Part shown: in pieces, positions 17,875 through 26,711 of the stretch | How positions within the stretch are numbered: position 1 is the first letter of the stretch | Layout: each line of letters begins with the position of its first letter | Origin: Gonocerus acuteangulatus | Lineage: Eukaryota > Arthropoda > Insecta > Hemiptera > Coreidae | Assembly: GCA_946811695.1 (NCBI GenBank) | Contig: OX328123.1 | Span: 153,926,516 to 153,990,515 of the forward strand | DNA length: 64,000 nucleotides | Direction of reading: 5' to 3' | Translations under genes and position numbers: made by a program | Notes under the pieces: generated by a model | Database searches by the model: none | The model's input: only the letters and a program-made list of their open reading frames with translations | Told to the model about the DNA's origin: nothing

Positions 17875-19338
17875 ATGGATCCAAAACAAACTATTAAGAT
17901 AAGAGATAGATTAATTAAAAAATTTGAACATGCCAGAAAACAAAGAATACTTGAAGAAGATTTAAAAGGTAAAGAATATTTACCGATAACGAGTGCAATC
18001 AATAAACTTGATAATACTTTTAATGAAAAGATTTCTCAAGTCGACAAGAGTATAAAAAATGTGTTAGAACAAAATAAAACATTAATTACAGATCTTGTAC
18101 CGTTTACAAGAAACATAGCAGATATGGAAATTCCACCTTCGGGAGAAGAAACATCTTTTGAAGGAGAATTATACGATAAAGATACACCACTTGCAAAAAG
18201 TACACCTTTTTCAAAAGACAAAAAGAGAGTTACATTTGTTCCAATGGAAAAAGTTTCAGAAGACGAGTCAGATTTAAGTGAAGACAGTTTAAATGAATCA
18301 GATACTCCATTGAATATTTCATCATCTGTTATCGGTCAAATAATTGGTCCTCTTGGAGCAACATATTTACCAAAACTAACTGATAAACATTATGGAATTA
18401 CTTACGATGAAAAAAAATTATTTTTTAAAATCGGAAAGAATAAAGTTAATATAGATGGAAATGATTTAATTATTGATGGAAAAAAATATATTGGAACAAA
18501 AGGATTATGGGTTCTCTTAACACAAAATTATGAAAACTTATTTGATAATAAAGGTGAAAAATTATATTCACCAGAAGAATTTAATACCTATAAAGAAATT
18601 TTAATTAATAGTGAGGTTTTATATAACAAAAATAACTCATCAACAAATAGACCAAAAGCTCCACAATCAAAAAAATATAAAAATTTATTAAAACCTATAT
18701 ACGAAGAATTAAAGACAATTCCGGTTACCGGAAGAGGAATAGTTAATTATAATGAACATTCTGTTATGTATATACAAAATTTGAATGAATTGATTTCAAG
18801 ATTGAATTTAATATATGCTTCAGAATTGGCTGGAGATAATAATTTTCATAATGAAAAAGTCGGTATTATCAGATTTTTAACAAATCTTTTAGAAAAACAT
18901 ATTGATGATCGAAAAGGAACTGAATATTTAATAAGATTAGTGAATGCTCTTCCACATAAAATAATTAAGGATGAAACTATAGGATCTGGATTGTTTAATA
19001 AAATATTAAGTGGATTACCATTTGAATTACATTATCCGGGTTATAACTATTTAGGTCCAGGTACTAAATTAAATGAAAGATTGGAAAGAGGTGATAAACC
19101 AATTAATAAATTAGATGAAGCTGCAAAAGAACATGATATATCTTATAGAGATCATAAAGAAGTATCAGATAGACATATCGCAGACAAAATTTTAGAAAAT
19201 AAAGCATGGGAAAGAGTTATTTCGAGTGATGCTGATATAGGAGAAAGAACTGCGGCATATTTGACAACGAATGCAATGAAAATTAAAAGACATTTAGGAA
19301 TGGGTTTGATACATTCAGAATTTGATATATTTCAGTAG
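17875..19338 (+). CDS. Virion protein with DUF8207-like and parvovirus-type phospholipase A2 domains
   Basis: 487 residues in three parts. The N-terminal ~150 are charged with coiled-coil tendency (KKFEHARKQRI, then DEKI/NKT stretches). The middle (~180-270) has HYGITYDEKKLFFKIG, GTKGLWVLLTQNYENL and a PKAPQSKKYKNL end, the pattern of a domain common in invertebrate Polintons (DUF8207 by recollection). The C-terminal part carries a phospholipase A2 signature as in parvovirus VP1: the calcium loop YLGPG at 392-396, catalytic His420-Asp421 (EHDISY) and Asp437 (IADKI). All key residues are present. In parvoviruses this activity breaches the endosome during entry; the same role for this element is inference. 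Start in ATAATAAATGG. Frame intact; stem-loop at 19381-19406 follows. Confidence 0.85.
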   Translation: MDPKQTIKIRDRLIKKFEHARKQRILEEDLKGKEYLPITSAINKLDNTFNEKISQVDKSIKNVLEQNKTLITDLVPFTRNIADMEIPPSGEETSFEGELYDKDTPLAKSTPFSKDKKRVTFVPMEKVSEDESDLSEDSLNESDTPLNISSSVIGQIIGPLGATYLPKLTDKHYGITYDEKKLFFKIGKNKVNIDGNDLIIDGKKYIGTKGLWVLLTQNYENLFDNKGEKLYSPEEFNTYKEILINSEVLYNKNNSSTNRPKAPQSKKYKNLLKPIYEELKTIPVTGRGIVNYNEHSVMYIQNLNELISRLNLIYASELAGDNNFHNEKVGIIRFLTNLLEKHIDDRKGTEYLIRLVNALPHKIIKDETIGSGLFNKILSGLPFELHYPGYNYLGPGTKLNERLERGDKPINKLDEAAKEHDISYRDHKEVSDRHIADKILENKAWERVISSDADIGERTAAYLTTNAMKIKRHLGMGLIHSEFDIFQ

Positions 19339-19380
19339 AAACAATTTATATTAACTTTTTATCAACCTGCAAAAATTTCA

Positions 19381-19406
19381 AAGGGGTCGGAAATCACGAC
19401 CCCCTT
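19381..19406. terminator. GC-rich stem-loop after the PLA2 gene
   Basis: AAGGGGTCG pairs with CGACCCCCTT (one bulge), followed by GTTTTT, 43 bp after the stop. A second GC island in AT-rich DNA; likely 3'-end signal. Confidence 0.55.
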
Positions 19407-19453
19407 GTTTTTGAAGAATTTGAATATAAATATAGAATTTTTTAAAACTATAA

Positions 19454-19597
19454 ATGAAGAAGGTAAGATTTAATGATCTTGTAACTATTTATGAAATACC
19501 TTATGAATGTAGAATTAATTTTAATTTAATCAATAATCAGAGGTTTAAAATGAGAATATTTGAGTTTGAAAAGATATTTAACAAAATATTTCGATGA
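19454..19597 (+). CDS. 47-aa protein with PP1-docking KVRF motif (PPP1R15-like?)
   Basis: A short ORF that sits neatly in the gap between the PLA2 stem-loop and the SAP/zinc-ribbon gene, with start context TATAAATGA. Near its N-terminus is KKVRF (residues 2-6), a textbook RVxF docking motif for protein phosphatase 1. Toward the C-terminus is QRFKMRI (29-35) followed by acidic and basic residues. The order KVRF, then a basic-aromatic linker, then RF..RI resembles the minimal core of the PPP1R15/GADD34 family and its viral relatives, which bring PP1 to eIF2alpha. The match is short, so this is a motif-level suggestion, not an assignment. Compactness and position support a real gene; function is uncertain. 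Confidence 0.5.
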   Translation: MKKVRFNDLVTIYEIPYECRINFNLINNQRFKMRIFEFEKIFNKIFR

Positions 19598-19632
19598 TAA
19601 ATTTTATATTGATAAAAATTATTTCTAAATAA

Positions 19633-20346
19633 ATGGAAGACCTGAAAAATAAGACAGTTAAAGATTTACAAAAAATATGTAAAGAAAATAAATATCAGGG
19701 TTATTCTAAACTGAGAAAACAATCATTAATTGATTTAATATTAGAAAAATCTAAAACTAAAGAAAAATTAAGTGATAAAAAAATAGTTGAATTAAGACGT
19801 TTGGGAAGTCAGTATAAAATAAAAAATTATTATAACATGAAGAAATCTGTTTTAATTAAGTTATTAGAAGAAAAAGAATCTATGGAAGAATTTAAATTAC
19901 CTCCACATTACGAAGACGAATTTGAATTAACTTCAGTTTATGGAGACGATTTAAAAAATTCAGATACAGAAGGAAACTTTATAGATGAAAATTTGGATCA
20001 TGGAGAAATGGAAATGTGTAGTATATGTGGAAGGTATAGTGTATTAAATAATAATTGTTATAATTGTGTAACAGACATTAAAATAGGTAAATATAATCGT
20101 AAATCGTATAGAATAAATAGATTTCGTAAAAAATTGAATAATTTAATAGAAAATGTTAATGATAAGGTTGAAATTGAAAAAATATTTGAAACTTTTATTA
20201 ATAATTATAGAGGTAAATATATACCTTATAAATATTTAGTAAAAAAGATTGCAGATTATTTAAAAGTAGGAAATAATATTGAAATTAAGGAAACTAAGAG
20301 AATGGTGAAAATATGGAATAACTTTGAATATAAATTAATCTATTAG
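19633..20346 (+). CDS. SAP-domain and zinc-ribbon protein (late-transcription-factor-like C-terminus)
   Basis: 237 residues. Two SAP-like helix-turn units (about 4-38, LQKICKENKYQGYSKLRKQ; about 45-75, LRRLGSQYKIKNYYNMKK) suggest DNA binding. After an acidic linker come a ribbon of two cysteine pairs (CSICGR, then NNCYNC, ~128-144) and a basic helical domain (YRINRFRKKL to ~232). The ribbon plus this C-terminal part is paralogous to the whole of the next gene. The layout recalls VLTF3-type late transcription factors of large DNA viruses, a weak resemblance judged by eye. Start at AAATAAATGG after TTTCT, matching the element's start context. Confidence 0.7.
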   Translation: MEDLKNKTVKDLQKICKENKYQGYSKLRKQSLIDLILEKSKTKEKLSDKKIVELRRLGSQYKIKNYYNMKKSVLIKLLEEKESMEEFKLPPHYEDEFELTSVYGDDLKNSDTEGNFIDENLDHGEMEMCSICGRYSVLNNNCYNCVTDIKIGKYNRKSYRINRFRKKLNNLIENVNDKVEIEKIFETFINNYRGKYIPYKYLVKKIADYLKVGNNIEIKETKRMVKIWNNFEYKLIY

Positions 20347-20377
20347 AGAGTATATTTTAAAACAAATGATGATGTAA

Positions 20378-20413
20378 AATTTTGTAAGATCTAAAAAAGT
20401 TCGTTCCTAATAA
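20378..20413 (+). promoter_or_regulatory. Class I leader/promoter, second instance
   Basis: TTTTGTAAGATCTAAAAAAG followed by TTCGTTCCTAATAA and the ATG; a slightly diverged copy of the leaders at 14451 and 20858. Confidence 0.6.
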
Positions 20414-20830
20414 ATGGAGGAATTAGAACCTTTCGAATTTTGTCAGATCTGTTGTAAACAATCGGTATTAGATAATCGTTGTTATAGTTGTTATCCACCA
20501 ACAAGAAATCCTCATAATAATTTTAAATATAGACAGAGATATTTTCATGAACATTTATTACAGTTAATAGATGAACCTGAAGATAGAATTAAAATTGAAG
20601 AAGTGTTTGAAGTTTTTAATGAAAATTATAAACGAAAAGCCCTACCATATAAATTTTTTATTGCAAAAATTGCAGATCTATTAGAAATTAAACATAATGT
20701 TCGAATAAGAAAATCTAAAAGAAATGAAGAATTGTGGAATGAATTTTTAGAGATGAGACCATTTGAGATAATTGAAAAGAAAAATGAATTTAGAGAATAT
20801 ATTTTGAATCAATTTAGAAATATTAAATAA
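20414..20830 (+). CDS. Short zinc-ribbon protein, paralogue of the preceding gene
   Basis: 138 residues. A ribbon (FCQICCKQ, then NRCYSCYP, at ~9-27) is followed by a helical domain, YRQRYFHEHL through KALPYKFFIAKIADLLEI to ~LWNEF. It aligns with the C-terminal half of the upstream protein (same spacing of cysteines; IPYKYL/LPYKFF; KIADYL/KIADLL), so one arose from the other by duplication, with loss or gain of the SAP units. A transcription-factor role (VLTF3-like) is a hypothesis. Preceded by a class I leader; the stop codon lies in a small AAATAATT/AATTATTT hairpin. Confidence 0.72.
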   Translation: MEELEPFEFCQICCKQSVLDNRCYSCYPPTRNPHNNFKYRQRYFHEHLLQLIDEPEDRIKIEEVFEVFNENYKRKALPYKFFIAKIADLLEIKHNVRIRKSKRNEELWNEFLEMRPFEIIEKKNEFREYILNQFRNIK

Positions 20831-20857
20831 TTTTAATTATTTTCTAGGATGGAAAAA

Positions 20858-20889
20858 TTTGCAGGATTTAAAAAGTTCATTTCTAATAA
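20858..20889 (+). promoter_or_regulatory. Class I leader/promoter of the DNA polymerase gene
   Basis: TTTGCAGGATTTAAAAAG then TTCATTTCTAATAA and ATG; nearly identical to the leader of the BRO gene 6.4 kb away. Confidence 0.68.
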
Positions 20890-23800
20890 ATGGAGAACCA
20901 ACTGAGAAGTCAAACTCTCAAAAACCTTCGAGATTACTGTAAATCTCACAATATTAAAGGATATTTTAAATATAATAAGAAAGATGAACTTATAAATCAT
21001 ATTATTGATGAAATAGAGAAAAAGAAATTTATAAATGAATTCAATTTTGATTCTAGTTTGTTTTCTAGACCAAAACCTGATAAAAACTTTGAATTATGGA
21101 CGATGAAACAATTACAAGATTATTGTAGATCACGTAATATTAAAGGATTTTCAAAATTAAAGAATAAATCTGATCTTATTAAGTTGATCACTAATGATGA
21201 AAAAAGAAAGAAAAACCGAAAGAGATTAATAAATGAATCCATTAAAAAATCGATAAATCAATCCAAAAAAACATCAATAAATGAATTCAATTTCCATCCA
21301 AGTTTATTTTCAAAACCTAAACCTCCTAGGGAAAAACAAATCAAATGTGATGATTGTAATAAATATTATAAAAAATCGTATAAAGAGAAACATATTGAAT
21401 CTTTAGCACACAAGAAAGTAAACATTAATGATGAACAAGAAATTCAGGAAATTGAAACAGCTTATGAATCAAGATTAAAAACCTATATAGTTAGGAATAT
21501 GGAAGGATTTTTTCATCCGAGAGAATTCTTGGAAGATAAAAGAAATATAATAATCGATAAGATAACTGAAAATGTAAAAAATATGGATTTGAAAGTTAAT
21601 CTTAAATTTTTCCTTACCTTTAAAAAAAGGGGGGGGAGAAAAATGGTTTGGTGGAGCACACTATTTTCTGGAAGAATTTTCATTTAAAACTAAAAATGAA
21701 ATCATATTACAATCTTCAGATCTAAATACATTTTATGATAGTGCTATTGAGAAATTGATAAAAGAAATGGATGATTTTGAAAAAAATGGTTCAGGATGGG
21801 AGTTAGTAAGTATTGATTATTTAGAACTTCGAATCAATAAATATAATCCATTGAGAGGTTCTTCATATATCGATTTACCAGAAAAAATAAAATCTAAAAA
21901 AGCAATTATTAATGTAAAAAATAATGATAATAAATGTTTTATGTGGTCAGTTCTATCAGCATTACATCCAGTAGACAAGGATCCTCAAAGAGTTACAAAA
22001 TATGAAATGTATAAAGATGAATTAAATTTTGATGGAATCAACTTCCCAGTTTCCTTTAAAGATATTAGTAAATTTGAAAAACAAAACGATATATCTATAA
22101 ATGTATATGGGTATGAAGAATCTGTTCATCCTTTAAGAATTACAAAACATAAATTAGATAAACATGTAAATTTATTTTATATTAAAGATAATGAAAATGA
22201 TCATTACTGTTGGATTAAAGATCTTTCTCGATTGATCAAAACACAACTAACAAATATGAAAGTAAAAATTTATCCATGTGAAAGATGTTTAAGATATTAT
22301 TATTCAGCTGAAAAATTAGAAAATCATGAACTTGATTGTAAAACTAAAACGGCGGTAAAAATTGAAATGCCGAAAAAAGGTGAATATTTAAATTTCAAAA
22401 ATTATAACAGATCGTTAAGAGTTCCTTTCGTAATATATGCAGATTTTGAATGTTTAACTAAAAAAATTGATAATTGTCAACCTGATTCATCAGGTTCTTA
22501 TACTATGAAATATCAAAAACATGAACCAAATAGTTTTTGTTATTATATAAAATATCACAATTATGATTACAAACAACCTGTAGTATATAGAGGATCTGAT
22601 TGTACTGATAAATTTGTAGAAATGATTCGTGAGGAAGTTAAAAATATTCAAAAGATTTATGAAGAAATTAAACCGTTGGAGATGACTTTTGAAGAAGAAA
22701 AACAGTTTCAGAAAACTGATATTTGTCATATATGTGAAAAGGATATAATAACATGGAATAATTATAAGAAATATGGGGAAAAACCTATTGGGTTATTAGG
22801 AAAAAAGGTAAGAGATCATGATCATTTAACTGGAAAATATCGAGGTCCGGCTCATGAAATTTGTAATTTGAATTATAAAAATCCTTCCTTTGTTCCAGTA
22901 TTCATTCATAATTTATCTGGATATGATGCACATCTATTTGTTAAAGCGATGGGGAAATTTAAAGAAAATATTGAGGTAATTCCAAATACTGAAGAAAAAT
23001 ATATTTCATTCACACAGAAAGTTGATAAATTAGAAATTAGATTTGTTGATTCATTCAGATTTATGGCTTCGAGTTTAGATTCATTATCTACGAACTTAAG
23101 AAAAATTCCTGAAGAAATGAAAGGTAAAAAGTTAGAAGAATATAAATTCTTGAAATCTATGTTTAGAGAAACCAGTAAATATTATAAAGATGAAAAATTA
23201 GATTTGATTACGAGAAAAGGTGTGTATCCTTATGATTACATGGATTCAGAAGAAAAATTTGAAGAGTCAAAATTACCTTCAATCGAAGAATTTTATAGTA
23301 AATTGAATGATTGTGATATTTCTGAAAACGATTATAAACATGCAAAAAAGGTATGGAAAACATTTGAAATTAGAAATTTAGGAGAGTATTCAGATTTATA
23401 TGTTAAATCAGATGTTTTAATATTGTCTGATATATTTGAAAATTTTAGAGATGTCTGTTTAAAAACTTATAAACTTGACCCAGCTTGGTATTTTACAGCT
23501 CCAGGATTATCTTGGGATGCAATGTTAAAAACTACAGAAATCGAGTTGGAATTATTAAATGATTATGATATGATTTTGATGTTGGAAAAAGGAACTCGTG
23601 GTGGAATTTCACAATGTTGTAATAGATATTCTAAAGCAAATAATAAATATATGAAAAAATATGATAAAAATCTACCATCTAGTTATTTAATGTATTTAGA
23701 TGCAAATAATTTATATGGTTGGGCGATGAGTCAATATTTACCTTATGGAGGATTTAAATGGATAAAACCAGAAGAAATAGAAAATTTAGATGATGATTCA

Positions 23801-24889
23801 GAGAAAGGTTATATACTAGAAGTTGATCTTGAATATCCAAAAGAGTTACATGATGATCATTCTGATTTACCTCTAGCTCCAGAAAATGGAATACCAGGTA
23901 ATTCAAAACATGTAAAATTATTAACGACATTATTTGATAAAGAAAAATATGTGATTCATTACAGAAATTTAAAACAATGTTTGGATATGGGATTAAAGCT
24001 AAAAAAAGTTCATAGGGTATTAGAATTTAAACAATCGAATTGGTTACAAAAATATATTGATCTCAATACGAAAATGAGAACTAGAGCTGTAAATGATTTT
24101 GAAAAAGATTTCTATAAATTAATGAATAATTCAGTGTTTGGAAAAACTATGGAAAATATAAGAAAACGAATTGATGTGAAATTGTGTAATAATTATGGGA
24201 AAGTTGAGAAATTAATATCAAAACCAAATTTTAAAGGAAGAACAATATTTGATGAAAATCTATCAGCAATTCATATGAACAAAACAAAAGTTAAATTTAA
24301 TAAACCGATTTATGTAGGAATGAGTATTCTAGATTTATCGAAACATTTAATGTACGATTTTCATTACAATACTATGAAACGGAAATATGGAAATGATCTT
24401 AAATTAATGTACATGGATACAGACAGTCTTATATATAATATTAAAACAGACGATTTTTATGAAGACATGAAAAAAATGATTGATCTGTTCGATACTTCAG
24501 ATTTTCCTGTTGATAACAGATTCAATATACCTAGAGTAAATAAGAAAGTATTAGGTAAAATGAAAGATGAAAATAATGGAGTTATTATGACAGAATTTAT
24601 TGGATTAAGATCTAAAATGTATTCTCATAAAAATGAGATATCTATTTGTAAGAAATCAAAAGGTGTAAAGAAATGTGTTGTAAATAAGAAAATATCATTT
24701 GAAGATTATAAAGATTGTTTATTCAATAAAAGAGTTCATTATAGAACAATGAATCAAATCAGGAGTTATAAACATGAGATATATTCAATTCAAGTTAATA
24801 AAAAAGCTTTATCACCAGATGATGATAAACGTTATATTTTAGAAGATGGAATCCATACTAGAGCATTAGGACATTATAAAAATATTTAA
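20890..24889 (+). pseudogene. Protein-primed family B DNA polymerase, with one frameshift
   Basis: The 5' frame (20890-21687) encodes two SAP-like units (~5-43 and 69-104), a C2H2-like finger (CDDCNKYY, then HIESLAHKK) and the start of the usual Polinton N-terminal region. The frame then changes in an A7G8 run at 21622-21636. The main frame continues to 24889. Counting from 21755, Exo I is Asp230/Glu232 (YADFEC), Exo II Asp391 (LSGYDAHL), Exo III Asp553 (YVKSDVL), motif A Asp649 (YLDANNLYGW), motif B NSVFGKT around 792-798, and motif C Asp888-Thr-Asp890 (YMDTDS). All catalytic residues are present. The codon at 21755 is TTG and mid-gene, not a true start. The homopolymer makes a sequencing error a serious alternative to a real mutation. 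Confidence 0.93.
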
Positions 24890-24930
24890 ATAAATTTTAA
24901 ATAAGAATCTTATAAATTAATATCTTTAAA

Positions 24931-24966
24931 TGTTAAAGAAGTAAGAATATATCTTACTTCTTAACA
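24931..24966. terminator. Stem-loop after the polymerase gene
   Basis: TGTTAAAGAAGTAAGA pairs with TCTTACTTCTTAACA (one bulge), 42 bp after the stop and before the right TIR gene promoter. AT-rich but ~15 bp long. Confidence 0.5.
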
Positions 24967-25024
24967 TGTAAAGAGTATAGAATTGAATTGAAATATTTTA
25001 TTTGATAAATTTCATTTCTAATAA

Positions 25025-25396
25025 ATGGAAGTATTAAAAAAGATCCAACGAGTTGGTCAATGTCAAAATACTCCAATAAAGAAACTAACAGAATTGGAAT
25101 GTGGTCAATCTTATTCAATTAAAGAATTTAAAGAAACTATTACAAAATTTGGAAAACGTATAGTTGTTACGTTAAAAGATAAGGAAGATAAATTTCAAGT
25201 TTATCTACCAGATAGATTTAATGACAAATTAAATAAAAAAGATATTCAACAATTAAATTCACAAAAACTATTATTCGTTTATGACGGTTTAAAAGAATTA
25301 AATGATGGGAAGAAAATTCATATTATTGACTTCCGAGAAAATAAAAATGAAAATAGATCTAAATCTAAGAAATCTGAAAGTGATATTGATGATTAA
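25025..25396 (+). CDS. TIR-encoded 123-aa protein, right copy
   Basis: Same protein as the minus-strand gene at 9170-9541, residue for residue. Start context TTTCTAATAAATGG shares the last part of the class I leader, while the TTTGCAGGATTTAAAAA part is absent. The left copy has a slightly different leader (TTGTAATAAATGG) because the arms diverge just upstream of the ATG, so the two copies may be expressed differently. Being inside the inverted repeat, the gene is transcribed toward the element tip at both ends and is homogenised with each replication or conversion. Role unknown; see the left copy for the fold suggestion. Confidence 0.87.
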   Translation: MEVLKKIQRVGQCQNTPIKKLTELECGQSYSIKEFKETITKFGKRIVVTLKDKEDKFQVYLPDRFNDKLNKKDIQQLNSQKLLFVYDGLKELNDGKKIHIIDFRENKNENRSKSKKSESDIDD

Positions 25397-25450
25397 ACGT
25401 GTATAACAAATGGAAATAATAATTAAATTAATTATATATTATTTTTACTT

Positions 25451-25467
25451 TTGGGGGTGATCCCCAA
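25451..25467. terminator. Stem-loop 3' of the right TIR gene
   Basis: TTGGGG/CCCCAA inverted repeat (loop GTGAT) ~55 bp past the stop. The left arm has one G fewer and a shorter stem. Confidence 0.45.
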
Positions 25468-25678
25468 TTTTTGTATCGTTTTAAAGAAATATGTTAAAAA
25501 TATGTATTTTTTTTTTATTTGTTAGGTTTTAAAGAAATATGTTAGAAAATGTATATTTTTTAAAAAAATTAGATGTTTGAGATAAAAATGAAAAATCCTA
25601 CAAAAATCGACGATCAGGTTTTTTCGGGGAAATAGGGAATTTTGAAGACTGCGCCAGAAACCCTATATTACATCTACT

Positions 25679-25684
25679 AATAAA
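25679..25684. repeat. Polinton target-site duplication, right (AATAAA)
   Basis: Identical to 8883-8888. Confidence 0.92.
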
Positions 25685-26097
25685 AACAAGCAATGTAGTA
25701 ATAATGTGCAATATTAGTATATGGATAATGATAAGGAATAATGTAATAATAATAATGTATAATATAAGTATATATATAATAATAAGGAATAAATGTAATA
25801 ATAATAATATTAATGAATAAAATAATTATATAGATATAATAATGTACGCTATAAGTCTATAGATAATAATAATGTATAATGTATGTATAATGTAAATATA
25901 AACAATATAGATATAGTGCAATAATATACGCATATGTATATATGTGTGTGTATTTGTATGAATTCTGTAATCATGTCATCATCATTTATTGTCAAATCAT
26001 CATATCTCCATTTATTGTTAAATCATCATTTATTGTAATCACTGTTATTATCATTTATGTAATCATCATTTATTTTGTAATCATGTAATCATCGTTT
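25685..26097. repeat. AT-rich low-complexity host DNA
   Basis: Degenerate repeats of AATAATGTATAATATAAG and then ATCATCATTTATTGTAATC. No gene. Confidence 0.7.
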
Positions 26098-26102
26098 ATT
26101 GT

Positions 26103-26711
26103 TGTTTGCACTACGCTGTCCCAAGGTGCTATACCATTGGGAATGAACGTACCGCTGTAATGCTGGTGCTGATTTACATGAATGGAGTGGACTGTATTTC
26201 GGGATATTTGAAAGTATGCACGGATATGAAATAAATTAAGTGTAATAAGATTATGTTACATGTTTCTATGAGTGGGGGGTGGCCGAAAAGGGTTATAATA
26301 TTGGTTAATGTATTAGTGGTTTTTGAGGTTTATAAAGGGGGGTTGTATTAAAATAAAGTGATGTCTGGTCCATGCGGTCTGCTGAAGCAGGAGTAGTCTC
26401 TGATGTTGAGATAGTTGTGCTACTCACTGTGGGGCCTGTCCTTTCTTCTCTTCATCCTCCTCCATGTTGCTCTCCGGGTTGCTTGGCTTCTACTCGACCA
26501 TGGCCAAAGCTATGGGCTTTTGTAAAAGGATGCACATGGTGTCCACAGCATACATTAGTCAAAGGTTTCTAATGGAGTCCTGGTCCCTTTGTTTAACGGT
26601 CTCCAGCATTTGAACTGCATGGAGGTAGCAGATGAATATATGGAGGCAACCTCTATGGTGAGCCGAGTGATGACGTCACAGGTTGGCTGCTATGGGGGTT
26701 TACATCAAACA
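26103..26711 (-). repeat. BEL/Pao 3' LTR
   Basis: TGTTTGCACTACG to TTTACATCAAACA; same as 31103-31711. ORFs inside both LTRs are identical by repetition and not genes. Confidence 0.93.

Larger units (their letters stand above)
8889..25678. mobile_element. Polinton/Maverick (adintovirus-like) self-synthesizing element
   Basis: A 16,790-bp unit with ~685-bp terminal inverted repeats starting 5'-AG, a perfect 6-bp duplication, protein-primed polymerase B, retroviral-type integrase, packaging ATPase, adenain-like protease, major and minor capsid proteins and several virion-associated genes. It is much more AT-rich than its flanks and has tightly packed short intergenic spaces. Replication in this group is thought to be protein-primed from the termini, with integrase inserting the linear product; the capsid genes imply a virion stage. 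Several genes are broken (capsid, polymerase, W-repeat gene; protease start missing), so this copy is probably not autonomous, although its near-identical ends show it is recent. Confidence 0.97.
24994..25678 (-). repeat. Polinton right terminal inverted repeat
   Basis: Reverse complement of the left arm, ending CATCTACT at 25678. Contains the second copy of the 123-aa gene. Confidence 0.95.

Noticed and set aside
21755..21757. Start of a separate 1044-codon polymerase ORF
   Set aside because: The codon is TTG and the frame is open and polymerase-like upstream of it; it is mid-gene, downstream of a frameshift.
22490..22729. Minus-strand ORF inside the polymerase gene
   Set aside because: Low-complexity shadow of the coding strand.
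26372..26572. 66-codon ORF duplicated at 31372-31572
   Set aside because: Same sequence in both BEL LTRs; duplicated because LTRs are identical, with no coding features.
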